Positions 8,881 to 18,085 of a stretch of 60,953 nt of DNA are shown piece after piece. Position 1 is the stretch's first letter; every line of letters begins with the position of its first letter. Both the position numbers and the translations under genes were made by a program. A model generated the notes under the pieces. The model was given only the letters and a program-made list of their open reading frames with translations. It did no database searches and was not told the DNA's origin. Location of the stretch: the NCBI RefSeq assembly GCF_023554105.1, contig NZ_JAMJWE010000021.1, positions 1 to 60,953 on the forward strand, in the 5' to 3' direction. This DNA comes from Brucella sp. 21LCYQ03 (GTDB lineage: Bacteria; Pseudomonadota; Alphaproteobacteria; Rhizobiales; Rhizobiaceae).

Positions 8881-9818
8881 TTCAAATCTTTTACGCTCTG
8901 CAATACATGCGCAAGTACAGACACGCCAAGTGTATAAGGGTCGCGCGTCGATGGGATCAGTCCAAGGGGAAATTTCAGCTTATCAGTATTCTCAATCGGG
9001 CAGCCATATTCAATCAATGCCTCGCAACGCGCCGAGTGAGCGCGTCTGCTACCCTGCGCACCCACAAAAAAAGCAGGACTGTCCAGTGCTTTCGACAAGA
9101 TAGTCGGCTCGCGACTATGATCGTGGAAAAAGGTTACGACTGCGGTTCGCTCATCTGTCTTAACGCCATCCGGCCAGACATTTTTGACCAGCGGATTAGC
9201 CCACGGGAACCGCATCAGAACATCAGGATCAGGTGAAAACAATTCCACACGGCAACCAGCAGCCATGGCTAATTCTGTAAAGCAGATTGTTTCCATTCCG
9301 GTGCCAAAAACCAACACCCTGATCTGAGGCAAAATGGTCAGATGCAGCCCCATTCCCGTCGGATTGAGAGATAGTGTGCCATCATCAGCCAAAGTCAGCA
9401 TCGCTGGCTTTCGTGTTCTTAAGCTTCTCTCAATATCGCCCAGTATGAGCTTATCAGGAAATGGAAATATCTGGATATCGAGCGCGCCACCACAAGGAAG
9501 CGGCAAATCCCAGTAGGGAGAACCACGGCCATATCGCACCTTCATAGCATTGCCGGTTTCCATTGCCGACTTTGCATTCAACACGACACTTTTATCGATA
9601 CAGCCGGAAGACAGATTACCCCAGCTGCGACCGGAAGCATCGACAACCATGGCCGCGCCGCAACGTCGATAAGATGGACCTTCAACGCCAACAATAACCG
9701 CAAGTGCACACTTCTCAGCAGACAAAGCTGGCATCAAAGGAAAGTCATTTTCGTTGATGGAAGCGGCGCGCACGGCCACATTCGTATCTTTGAAATGAGC
9801 CTGTTCCGTTGGTTTCAT
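8877..9818 (-). CDS. XdhC/CoxI family Mo-hydroxylase maturation protein
   Basis: 313 residues. The N-terminal XdhC/CoxI domain shows VEGPSYRRCGAAMVVDASG and GNLSSGCIDKSVV. The C-terminal Rossmann part shows IRVLVFGTGMETICFTELA and FFVGAQGSRRAHSARCEALI. XdhC proteins bind the molybdenum cofactor, help its sulfuration and hand it to the large subunit. The gene sits between the second large subunit (37 bases upstream) and the MocA-like gene (4-base overlap), so it belongs to the same operon and probably serves both large subunits. Confidence 0.9.
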   Translation of the reverse strand: MKPTEQAHFKDTNVAVRAASINENDFPLMPALSAEKCALAVIVGVEGPSYRRCGAAMVVDASGRSWGNLSSGCIDKSVVLNAKSAMETGNAMKVRYGRGSPYWDLPLPCGGALDIQIFPFPDKLILGDIERSLRTRKPAMLTLADDGTLSLNPTGMGLHLTILPQIRVLVFGTGMETICFTELAMAAGCRVELFSPDPDVLMRFPWANPLVKNVWPDGVKTDERTAVVTFFHDHSREPTILSKALDSPAFFVGAQGSRRAHSARCEALIEYGCPIENTDKLKFPLGLIPSTRDPYTLGVSVLAHVLQSVKDLK

Positions 9819-9854
9819 TAAGGTTCACCATGACTTACGTGAAACATCTGTGCC

Positions 9855-12791
9855 TTACTCTCCGAGTGCCCGCTGGATATTTTCAGGCGTTACAGGCAGA
9901 CGATAAAAACGCGCTCCAGTTGCGTGCGTAATCGCATTGCCAGTCGCGGCCACAACAGGAATCATCACCACTTCGGCCATGCCTTTGGGAGGCGAACTTT
10001 CTGACAGCGGTTCAAGATATTCCGCTGTCTGAGTCCAGACCGCTACGTCCTTACTGCGCGGCAGGGTATAGCGGTTGAAGTTCCATGTGCCATTGCCCGG
10101 ACCGTCTTCATAAAGCGGAAGCTCTTCCATCAAAGCATGGCCAATACCCATCGCCACACCACCTTGTTGCTGACCGGAAACCAGCTCTGGCACTATGATA
10201 TTGCCTGGATCAAGGATGCTGTGATGCTTCATGATTTCGACTTCGCCGGAGAACGTATTCACGTTGAGTTCGACGATACATGCAGCTGGCGTGTAGGTGG
10301 TGACACCTGCATTGTTGCGCTGTACTGGCGGAAAATAAACGCTGCTTCGCTTGATGAAATCATAGCCGCCAGTTGTCATTCGGGTTTTAAGTTCCGCCGA
10401 AGCACCATCACCATAGCGAACAGAGAGAAGATCAACAGGCAGTTCGCGTATGCCAATAACGGGTATATCGAACTTGGCCGTTGCCCATTCCCAGCGACTG
10501 AAACAGTGAAGTGAAACGCCCGTCACCAAACCCATTTCATGGGCTTTGCGAGCAAGACGTTCAAAGGATAGCGTTTCCATTCCGCCGCCACCGATACCAC
10601 CCGCCGTAACACGCAGATCGCTTAGAGTGACAACGCCGCTGGCAATTTGCCCACCAGATGCACCTTCACTCCAGATGGCTTTCGCCGCTGGCCAGAATGT
10701 GTTTTCAAAGAGGAACCGCGCTGCCTGTTGCGTCCCGAAGCCCAGAAAATAAGCGCTATTGGAAGCACTCATTGGCGGAAGTGCATTGGGAACCCAAAAC
10801 GGGTCTTTTTGCAACTCGTCCTGCTGTTCCTGCGTGGTCGTGTAAGGCGACCAGTTGCTCACCATCGGCAATTCGGCAAAATCGGTCACACCAAATTCGA
10901 CCACATCCGGCACTTTGCCCAACAGATTGCGCACCATCACCTGCTGCGCAGTTGTGGCACCTGTGCCAATTTCCTGCACGCAATGGCGCATGGTCAATTT
11001 GCCATTTACATCAAATTCGAGCGTGAGTGCAGAGGTGTCCGCGCCTGATCCATAGTCCTTCTGAACCTGCGCAAAACCTACACCATAAAGGCGACCGGGA
11101 TTGGCTTTATCATAGTCCGCCTTGGCTTGTTCGCGATTGACCCATAGTGGATTTTTAGCCACCAGTTCGAGCATTTCCACATTACGCAAATCGCCCAAAG
11201 GTTGCGCACCTTGCGTATTTTCGTCGCCCGCACGCATAGCATTACGAAGGCGAAGCTCAACGGGATCAATACCAAGCTCTGCTGCGATTTCATCAACCAT
11301 TAATTCAGTAATGCTCATCACCTGAATGGTGCCATAACCACGCATAGAGCCTGCTTCTACGGCAGGTGTAGCAAGCGCTATCGAGGTGAGGTCTGACTTT
11401 GGAAAGTAATAGATCGACTGCGCAGCCGTCGCAGCGACCTGTGCCACCGAGAATGAGAAATTAGCGCGTCCGCCGCCGTTGCAGTTATAGAAACCCTTCA
11501 TGATTTCAAACTTACCGGTCTTGCGATCAGCAACAATTGTCACGTCCATTTCGATAGAATGGCGCTTCAACCCAAGCTGGAACTGCTCATATCGATCATT
11601 GGCCAAACGCACAGGCAATCCATCACCGTAAAAACAGGCCGCAATCGCGTAAAACGGAAAGATAGAGTGATCTTTTGATCCGTAGCCAACCGTTGTTCCG
11701 GTCAGGAGTTTGATCGTCTCAACGGGGAAGCGCTTATTGTCTTTGACCATTGCGGCAGCAACACGCGCCACCTCATAAGGAGATTGCGCAGCCACAATCA
11801 GATGCAGCGTTTTCGACTTCGCATCATACCATGCATTGCCATTGTCCGGCTCCATTGCACTCGGATCAATGGATTGCGAAAAGCCGTGCCGTTCCAGCAC
11901 AAATTTGGTTTCATCTTTACGTGCTTCTTCAATGGCCTTGGCGATATCTTCGGCGGCGTTCATGCCGCGTCGCATGGGTTCATAAGTCTCGCGTGCGACT
12001 TCTTCCGGATCGCGTACCCCACCACCGCCGCGATGTTTGGTCAGCACAGAAGCAGGCACGAAAACGCCGGTTGTGCTTTCTGATGGCCAGGTTGGTGTAT
12101 CACCATCGAAGCCGCCAAATATAACCGCATCCTGTATCGGCGAATAAGCAGATGACGCAGACGGCGTATCACCGCCGATGCGAACATAACGCGCTGCACC
12201 GTAATTGGCTGGCGATTTAACGCCCGTTTCAGCGCCATAATTCACAATGCTGGTTTCAAATCGTAAAAGACGTTTTGCAGCATCAAAGCGATCAAAATCA
12301 TGATAGACAAGCAGCGCTACTGGCTGTCCCAGAAGCGGTGCAGTTTGCCCCTTTGGCAGCAGAATAGTCTTGCCGTAAAATTCATCGGCCAGACCTTCTG
12401 CATATGGTGCTGTCAAGCCATCGGCTTCAAAGTCTTCATGCAGAACCAGACGATCAGGCTGAAGATCAACACCGAGAATAGTGAGATCAACGCCTTCAAA
12501 AGCTCGCTTTGCGTCCGTTGCTTTGATGAAAAAAGCATGGGCTTGTTCTTTGGGCCAGCCTTCGAGATCGCGGGCGCGATAGTCGCGCGAGAAGGTTTTT
12601 TCGCCAGTGACTTTACGAATAGCATCCCATCGGTATCGGGCATGACCATCCGTTCCGATCCAGTCTGATGGACTTGGTCCCGACTGTACTTCCAGTGCAT
12701 GAGCGACTGGCAGACGTCCGAGCATCACAGTGATACCGGCGATTGTTCCCAGTTTCATAAAATTGCGACGTGAAATATTCGAACTCATCAT
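9855..12791 (-). CDS. Mo-hydroxylase large (molybdopterin-binding) subunit, copy 2
   Basis: 978 residues, xanthine-dehydrogenase/isoquinoline-oxidoreductase type large subunit. The N-terminus carries a Tat signal (NISRRNFMKLGTIAGITVML), so the folded enzyme is exported to the periplasm. The Glu in PPKGMAE, about residue 940, sits where the family's catalytic base lies (GVGEPP in XDH). Cofactor loops such as GGGRANFSFS, VEAGSMRGYGTIQ, and QEIGTGATTAQQ are intact. It is clearly paralogous to the copy at 14745-17663 along its whole length. It has no partner FeS gene of its own and presumably shares the single 2Fe-2S subunit and cytochrome. Substrate unknown; aldehydes or N-heterocycles are typical. 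Confidence 0.9.
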   Translation of the reverse strand: MMSSNISRRNFMKLGTIAGITVMLGRLPVAHALEVQSGPSPSDWIGTDGHARYRWDAIRKVTGEKTFSRDYRARDLEGWPKEQAHAFFIKATDAKRAFEGVDLTILGVDLQPDRLVLHEDFEADGLTAPYAEGLADEFYGKTILLPKGQTAPLLGQPVALLVYHDFDRFDAAKRLLRFETSIVNYGAETGVKSPANYGAARYVRIGGDTPSASSAYSPIQDAVIFGGFDGDTPTWPSESTTGVFVPASVLTKHRGGGGVRDPEEVARETYEPMRRGMNAAEDIAKAIEEARKDETKFVLERHGFSQSIDPSAMEPDNGNAWYDAKSKTLHLIVAAQSPYEVARVAAAMVKDNKRFPVETIKLLTGTTVGYGSKDHSIFPFYAIAACFYGDGLPVRLANDRYEQFQLGLKRHSIEMDVTIVADRKTGKFEIMKGFYNCNGGGRANFSFSVAQVAATAAQSIYYFPKSDLTSIALATPAVEAGSMRGYGTIQVMSITELMVDEIAAELGIDPVELRLRNAMRAGDENTQGAQPLGDLRNVEMLELVAKNPLWVNREQAKADYDKANPGRLYGVGFAQVQKDYGSGADTSALTLEFDVNGKLTMRHCVQEIGTGATTAQQVMVRNLLGKVPDVVEFGVTDFAELPMVSNWSPYTTTQEQQDELQKDPFWVPNALPPMSASNSAYFLGFGTQQAARFLFENTFWPAAKAIWSEGASGGQIASGVVTLSDLRVTAGGIGGGGMETLSFERLARKAHEMGLVTGVSLHCFSRWEWATAKFDIPVIGIRELPVDLLSVRYGDGASAELKTRMTTGGYDFIKRSSVYFPPVQRNNAGVTTYTPAACIVELNVNTFSGEVEIMKHHSILDPGNIIVPELVSGQQQGGVAMGIGHALMEELPLYEDGPGNGTWNFNRYTLPRSKDVAVWTQTAEYLEPLSESSPPKGMAEVVMIPVVAATGNAITHATGARFYRLPVTPENIQRALGE

Positions 12792-12884
12792 TCCCCCCGG
12801 GGGTTGGCCCGATTACGCCTGAAATAAATATGCACGTGCTTATGATTAAGTTGGGCTCAATCAATTGAGCCCAACTCATGCGTT

Positions 12885-14192
12885 TTAATCGACAGCACTC
12901 TCTTCAGCTGCAACTTGCTCGGTTGTCACGGCTGTTGCCTGACCGCCCCATTCGGCTCTGATCCAAGTGATCAGGGCTGCAATGTCTGGGTCTTCAATCA
13001 CATGGGCAAATGGCGGCATGGCATACATGCGTTGGCCATTGGTGAATGTCTGCGTAGGAATACCGTTGAGAACCACCTTGATCAGTGTCTGCGGATTATC
13101 CATCGCCAGAGTGGCATTGCCCTTCATCGCAGGGGCGACATTCGGAATGCCTGCACCATTGACACCATGACAGCCTGAACAGGCAGAAATGTAAGCCAAC
13201 CTTCCGGTTTCCATCGGGCTACCCGGTTCAGGATTATGTGCTTCCGGTAATGGTGCAGGCGGTGGTGCTGCGGCTGCAATATTGCCTTCGTCATCGGTCA
13301 GCAGATAGGTGGCGACGGCCTTAATATCGTCCGCGTCCATCACACTGGTTGAGAAGTGCGTCACCGTATTCATGCCAGCAAAGGATGTGCCTTGCGGCGC
13401 AATGCCGGTGGAAAGATACTGGCTCAATGTCGCAACATCAAAACCATGCTTAGACAATGCTGCGGCTGTAATGTTTGGAACAGCCATACCATCCACTTCG
13501 CCACCTTGCAGCGGACGCAGGAAATCAACGCCCATCATAAGATTACGTGGCGTGTGGCAGGCACCACAATGCGCGAGACCTTCAACAAGATAGGCGCCGC
13601 GCGTCCATTCAGCCGAACGCAACTCATTCTGAGGAACTTCCCTGTTTGGGAAGTTCAACAAGTTCCAGAAATTCAGGAATGGGCGAACCGGCAATACAAA
13701 CACACCCGTATTCGCTTTATTGGCAACCGGGATTGCCGGAATGCTCATCATATAGGCGTAAAGCGCGTCGAGATCGTCGGGTGTGGTGATATGCGTGTAA
13801 ACATAAGGCATGGCCGGATAGAGATTACCCTTACCAGCGGCAATACCGTCTTTCAAAGCACGATGGAAATCGGCGCGCGTATAATTGCCGATTCCATGCT
13901 CTTTATCCGGTGTGATATTGGTCGAATAAATCGTACCAACAGGAAGTTGAATTGGCACGCCGCCCGCAGCCATTGGGCCTTGCGGCAGTGAATGACAACC
14001 AAAGCAGTCACCAGCCAATGCCAGCTCACGTCCACGCGGGATCAGGCTTTGCATCTGCTCTGGCGTCATGGCCTGCTCGGCCTGTGGTGCTACACTGGAA
14101 GTGCGAAAAAGACCAAACAGGATGGGTAGCGCAACCAGTGCACCCAACACGATGATGGCTAAGATCGAATTGCGCAATCTATGGCTTTTCAT
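12885..14192 (-). CDS. Membrane-anchored triheme cytochrome c subunit
   Basis: 435 residues. One N-terminal membrane anchor (about residues 9-29) is followed by three c-type heme sites: CFGCH 63-67, CGACH 209-213 and CSGCH 338-342. Each sits in a typical class-I cytochrome domain. This is the layout of the cytochrome subunit of membrane-bound alcohol and aldehyde dehydrogenases. It probably takes electrons from the 2Fe-2S subunit and passes them to quinone or a terminal oxidase from the periplasmic side. It lies 10 bases after the FeS gene. The absence of an FAD subunit in the cluster agrees with a cytochrome as electron exit. Confidence 0.92.
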   Translation of the reverse strand: MKSHRLRNSILAIIVLGALVALPILFGLFRTSSVAPQAEQAMTPEQMQSLIPRGRELALAGDCFGCHSLPQGPMAAGGVPIQLPVGTIYSTNITPDKEHGIGNYTRADFHRALKDGIAAGKGNLYPAMPYVYTHITTPDDLDALYAYMMSIPAIPVANKANTGVFVLPVRPFLNFWNLLNFPNREVPQNELRSAEWTRGAYLVEGLAHCGACHTPRNLMMGVDFLRPLQGGEVDGMAVPNITAAALSKHGFDVATLSQYLSTGIAPQGTSFAGMNTVTHFSTSVMDADDIKAVATYLLTDDEGNIAAAAPPPAPLPEAHNPEPGSPMETGRLAYISACSGCHGVNGAGIPNVAPAMKGNATLAMDNPQTLIKVVLNGIPTQTFTNGQRMYAMPPFAHVIEDPDIAALITWIRAEWGGQATAVTTEQVAAEESAVD

Positions 14193-14202
14193 CGTTTTTC
14201 CC

Positions 14203-14748
14203 CTATCCGATCACGCAACCGGGTGTGGCAAGCGCCACATCGCGGATAGCTTCGTAATAACGCACATAGCCTGTGCAGCGGCAGATATGGACATCGAGTG
14301 CTTCTTCAATCGCACCTTCAAGATCGGCACGTTTGACAGGCTCACGCTTGAGCTGATCAATGAAAACTGTTGCCCCTGCCACAAATCCGGGCGTGCAATA
14401 ACCACACTGGAATGAGAAATTATCGATGAAAGCCTGCTGGATCGGCGTCAGCTTTGTAACCTTGCCATCCGCATCGGTTTCAGCCTGACCTTCGATTGTG
14501 ATAATCGATTTTCCATTGAAGAAATGGGCATCATAGATGCAGGTGCGGCTTTCAGTTCGCGTACCATCCTTCTGCACTTCCATAATGGTGCAGGCATGGC
14601 AGATACCCTGACCGCAACCGAAATGCGTGCCAGTCAGATCAAGATATTCGTGTAGAAAATCAATCATCGGCATGCCGACCGGAACCTGCACCGGACCGAT
14701 TGCCTTGCCATTGATGATAAGAGAAAGTGGGCGTTTTTCGATGCTCAT
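14203..14748 (-). CDS. (2Fe-2S) small subunit of Mo-hydroxylase
   Basis: 181 residues, slightly longer than the usual 150-170. The plant-ferredoxin-like N-terminal cluster is shown by CGQGICHACT plus a fourth Cys in RTCIYDA. The second cluster is shown by CGYCTPGF and CRCTGY. It has no signal peptide of its own, so it probably leaves the cell with the Tat-bearing large subunit by hitchhiking. It overlaps the upstream large-subunit gene by 4 bases. His replaces the more common Gly in the CGxGxCGAC motif, a small departure. Confidence 0.93.
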   Translation of the reverse strand: MSIEKRPLSLIINGKAIGPVQVPVGMPMIDFLHEYLDLTGTHFGCGQGICHACTIMEVQKDGTRTESRTCIYDAHFFNGKSIITIEGQAETDADGKVTKLTPIQQAFIDNFSFQCGYCTPGFVAGATVFIDQLKREPVKRADLEGAIEEALDVHICRCTGYVRYYEAIRDVALATPGCVIG

Positions 14749-17663
14749 GATAAGGCCCTTTTTACTTTTTCCGGAGTTATCGGAAAATCATAGAAACGTT
14801 TTCCGGTCGCATGCGTAATAGCGTTGCTGGTTGCTGGCAGGATCGGGATCATGCCCAGTTCCGCCATGCCTTTGGGTGGTGAGGTTTCTGAAAGTGGCGG
14901 CAGATAATCCGTTGTCTGGTTCCAGACGGCGACATCTTTGGCGCGCGGCAGCGTATAGCGGTTGAAGTTCCAAGTGCCGTTGCCAGGCCCGTCTTCGTAA
15001 AGCGGCATTTCTTCCATCAGCGCATGGCCAATGCCCATCGCAGTGCCGCCCTGTATCTGGCCGGAAACAAGCTCAGGAACAATCATCGTGCCGGGAGCCA
15101 TCATCATGTGATGACGCATGACCTGAACATGACCTGTGAAAGTATTGACGTTCACTTCGACCAGACAGGCGGCTGGCGTAACAGTTGTTGGATCAGCCCC
15201 GCCGCGCTTTGTCGGCGGGTAATAGGCTATCTTGCGTTTGATGAAGTCATAGCCTGCCGTAGTCATGCGGCTTTTGAGTTCATCGGATGCGCCGTCGCCA
15301 TATTTAACCGCAATCGCATCAAGCGGTAGGTTTCGCTCGCCAACCGTTGGAATGTCAAACTCTGCCCGCGACCATTGCCAGCTGCTATAGGCATGGACTG
15401 CAACGCCGGTAATCAGCCCCATTTCATGGGCTTTTTTGGCAAGACGCTCAAACGGGATCGGCGTCATACCGCCACCGCCAATACCATCTGGGCCAACGCG
15501 AATGTCGGATAATTCAACGTTCAGGCTTGCGATGGCACCGCCGCCAATGCCTTCGCTCCAAATTGTCTTGGCAGCTGGCCAAAGGCTGTTTTCAAGCAGG
15601 AAACGGCCAGCCTGACGTGTACCAAAGCCGATATAATAAACCCCACTCGATGAGCTCATGTCCGGTATCAGCGCGGGTGTCCAATAAGGGTCGCTCTTCG
15701 CAAGCTCATCTTGCTTTTTCTGATCGGCGTAGCTTGTATGAAGCGGCAACTGCTCGAAGTCGGTGACACCGAAATCCACCACATCTGGTGCTTTACCCAG
15801 CGCCTGCCAAACCATGACCTGCTGTGCTGTGGTGCCGCCGGTGCCAATTTCCTGCACACAATGGCGCATGGTCAGCTTGCCGCTCGCGTCGAACTCCAGA
15901 ACCAATGCCGTTGGCACACCGCTGGAACCATAGACCTGCTGAACCTGCGAGAAACCAACACCGTAGAGTTTGCCGGGATTGGCTGCCTCAAATTCAGCTT
16001 TGGCTTTTTCGCGGTTCTGCCAGATCGGATGCTTTTCGGCGAGATTGAGCATTTCCACATTGCGTGGATCGCCAGCAATAATGCCGCCTTGCGTATTGGG
16101 ATAACCTTCCAGAATGGCATTGCGACGACGCAATTCGATCGGGTCAATCTTCAACTCATTGGCAAGTTCATCGACCATCAGTTCGGTGATAGCCATGGAC
16201 TGCAATGAGCCGAAACCACGCATGGAGCCCGCTTCCACAGCGGGTGTTGCCATAGCGAGAGCCGTCAGATCCGACTTTGGAAAATAATAGATCGATTGTG
16301 CACCACGCGCAGCAACATGCGAAACCGCAACGGACAGATTTTCACGCCCGCCGCCGTTGCAATTATAAAAGCCTTTTAGAATTTCAAACTTGCCGGTTTT
16401 GCGGTCTGCGGTGATCGAAACATCCATCTCAACCGAGTGGCGCTTCATACCCATTTGAAATTGCTCATAGCGATCATTTGCCATGCGGATTGCATGACCT
16501 TCACCATAAAAACACGCTGCCATCGCATAGAACGGAAAGACCGAATAATCTTTTGACCCATAACCAACAGTCGAGCCGGTTAGCAGAACGATCTTTTCAA
16601 CCGGAAAAAGCTTGTTGTTTTTAGCCAGCATTGCCACCGCATTGACGATGCCAGTCGGTGACTGCGTTGCAGTCATCACATGCATGGTTTTTGTGGCTGC
16701 ATCATACCAGGCATTGCAATTGTCTGGCTCCATTGCGCATGGATCAATGGACTGCGAAAAGCCGTGGCGTTCGAGCACAATTTTATCGGGATTTTTGCGC
16801 GCGGCTTCTACTTCATCGGTAATGCCTTTGGCATAGTCCATGGCAATGCCCTGCGTATCCGGCTTTTCTTCCGCCCGATGCAAAGCTTCAATGAAACCGC
16901 CGCCGCGATCTTTTCGGATGATCGGCGGAATGGCGATTGCTTTATCCGGTGCATAGGGCGGCCAGACAGGCGTGTTGCCGTCAAACCCACCTTTAATGCC
17001 AGCATCCTGATAGGGCGAAAACACGGATGCATCGTAAGGCGTTTCGCCACCAATCCGCACATAGCGCGCAGCGCCATAATTCTTTGGTGGCTTGGCTCCG
17101 GTTTCTTCACCATAGACAACGACATCATCTTCAAAACGCAGCTGACGTTTTGCAGCATCAAACCGATCAAAATCCTTGTAAATCAAGATAGCGACAGGGT
17201 GGCCGAGAATAGGCGGTGTTTCACCTTTCGGCACAAGAATATTGTAGCCGTAGAAGCCCTTACCCATATTGGTATCTTGTGGAATATTCAGACCATCGCG
17301 GACGAGATCTTCCTGAAGCAAAACTTTGTCAGGCTGCAAATCTGCGCCCAGTATAGAAAGGTCAATGCCTTCGAATGTCCGGTCGGCCTTCGTCGCCTTG
17401 ATCATGAAAGCGTGGCTTTGTTGCTTCGGCCAACCGGGGATATCGCGCGCGCGATAATCACGCGCAAAATTCTTTTGTCCAGTTACTTTACGAACGCCAT
17501 CCCAACGCGAGCGGGCTTTACCATCCTTGCCGATCCAGTCGGTTGATGTCGGACCTGAATGCACTTCCAAAGCGTCTGCGGTAGGAACACGTCCAAGCAT
17601 CACCGTAATGCCGGCAAAGGTGCCGAGCTTGATAAAATTTCGACGTGAAATACCTGACGCCAT
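14745..17663 (-). CDS. Mo-hydroxylase large (molybdopterin-binding) subunit, copy 1
   Basis: 972 residues, first gene of the operon. It has a Tat signal (GISRRNFIKLGTFAGITVML) and the candidate catalytic Glu in PPKGMAE near residue 934. Motifs GGGRENLSVAV, VEAGSMRGFGSLQ and QEIGTGGTTAQQ match the paralogue at 9855-12791. Order is large 1, FeS, cytochrome c, large 2, XdhC-like, MocA-like. Two whole large subunits around one shared electron-transfer pair suggests either two enzymes with different substrates or an unusual complex with both. No inactivating change is visible in either. Confidence 0.9.
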   Translation of the reverse strand: MASGISRRNFIKLGTFAGITVMLGRVPTADALEVHSGPTSTDWIGKDGKARSRWDGVRKVTGQKNFARDYRARDIPGWPKQQSHAFMIKATKADRTFEGIDLSILGADLQPDKVLLQEDLVRDGLNIPQDTNMGKGFYGYNILVPKGETPPILGHPVAILIYKDFDRFDAAKRQLRFEDDVVVYGEETGAKPPKNYGAARYVRIGGETPYDASVFSPYQDAGIKGGFDGNTPVWPPYAPDKAIAIPPIIRKDRGGGFIEALHRAEEKPDTQGIAMDYAKGITDEVEAARKNPDKIVLERHGFSQSIDPCAMEPDNCNAWYDAATKTMHVMTATQSPTGIVNAVAMLAKNNKLFPVEKIVLLTGSTVGYGSKDYSVFPFYAMAACFYGEGHAIRMANDRYEQFQMGMKRHSVEMDVSITADRKTGKFEILKGFYNCNGGGRENLSVAVSHVAARGAQSIYYFPKSDLTALAMATPAVEAGSMRGFGSLQSMAITELMVDELANELKIDPIELRRRNAILEGYPNTQGGIIAGDPRNVEMLNLAEKHPIWQNREKAKAEFEAANPGKLYGVGFSQVQQVYGSSGVPTALVLEFDASGKLTMRHCVQEIGTGGTTAQQVMVWQALGKAPDVVDFGVTDFEQLPLHTSYADQKKQDELAKSDPYWTPALIPDMSSSSGVYYIGFGTRQAGRFLLENSLWPAAKTIWSEGIGGGAIASLNVELSDIRVGPDGIGGGGMTPIPFERLAKKAHEMGLITGVAVHAYSSWQWSRAEFDIPTVGERNLPLDAIAVKYGDGASDELKSRMTTAGYDFIKRKIAYYPPTKRGGADPTTVTPAACLVEVNVNTFTGHVQVMRHHMMMAPGTMIVPELVSGQIQGGTAMGIGHALMEEMPLYEDGPGNGTWNFNRYTLPRAKDVAVWNQTTDYLPPLSETSPPKGMAELGMIPILPATSNAITHATGKRFYDFPITPEKVKRALS

Positions 17664-17782
17664 TGGGCGGCCTCCATACGATTCATGGCCCTCTAGCTTG
17701 GGATCTAGTGGAGCAAATTCATAAAAATCTAAGTTTGGGAGAAGGATTGAAGGATGAGGCTTCCTCCAGATAACCTCCTCAA

Positions 17783-17809
17783 ACCATACGAGAAAACTTC
17801 TCGTATGGT
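17783..17809 (-). terminator. Hairpin after the cyd operon
   Basis: Perfect 12-bp arms ACCATACGAGAA and TTCTCGTATGGT with a 3-base loop. It lies 24 bases past the stop of the small cyd-linked gene and before the Mo-hydroxylase promoter region. On the minus strand it is followed by only TTTGAGG, so the T-run is short. A terminator for cydAB and its small partner is the likely role. Confidence 0.65.
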
Positions 17810-17832
17810 GTTTTCAAAGCCCGAAGAAACGC

Positions 17833-18075
17833 TCAGTATTCAAGTTCTCTGCGCGTTGTGCGAGACTTGGCGTCTTCAGGGTTTTCTTTTGCGGCGCGTG
17901 CGGAATCTTCCTGTTCTTCAAAAAGAACACCACCGAGCGCTGCAACAAGGATCATAAAGCCGGTCCCAAGCAACCAAGAGAGATACCAAGGGCCGTAATC
18001 ACCAAGGATGATGCCAATAAGGATCGCAATGACTGCGATGATCATTGCCACCACAAACCGCCAAAATACAGTCAT
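17833..18075 (-). CDS. Small membrane protein linked to cytochrome bd
   Basis: 80 residues from the ATG at 18075, which has an AAGGAGAGC ribosome-binding site just after the cydB stop. Two hydrophobic helices (about residues 4-23 and 31-52) are followed by a charged C-terminus (EEQEDSARAAKENPEDAKSR). Small subunits such as CydX (about 37 residues) and CydH assist bd oxidases, but this protein is twice as long and lacks an obvious match to either. Co-transcription with cydAB suggests an assembly or stability role. That is inference. Confidence 0.7.
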   Translation of the reverse strand: MTVFWRFVVAMIIAVIAILIGIILGDYGPWYLSWLLGTGFMILVAALGGVLFEEQEDSARAAKENPEDAKSRTTRRELEY

Positions 18076-18085
18076 CTTGCTCTCC

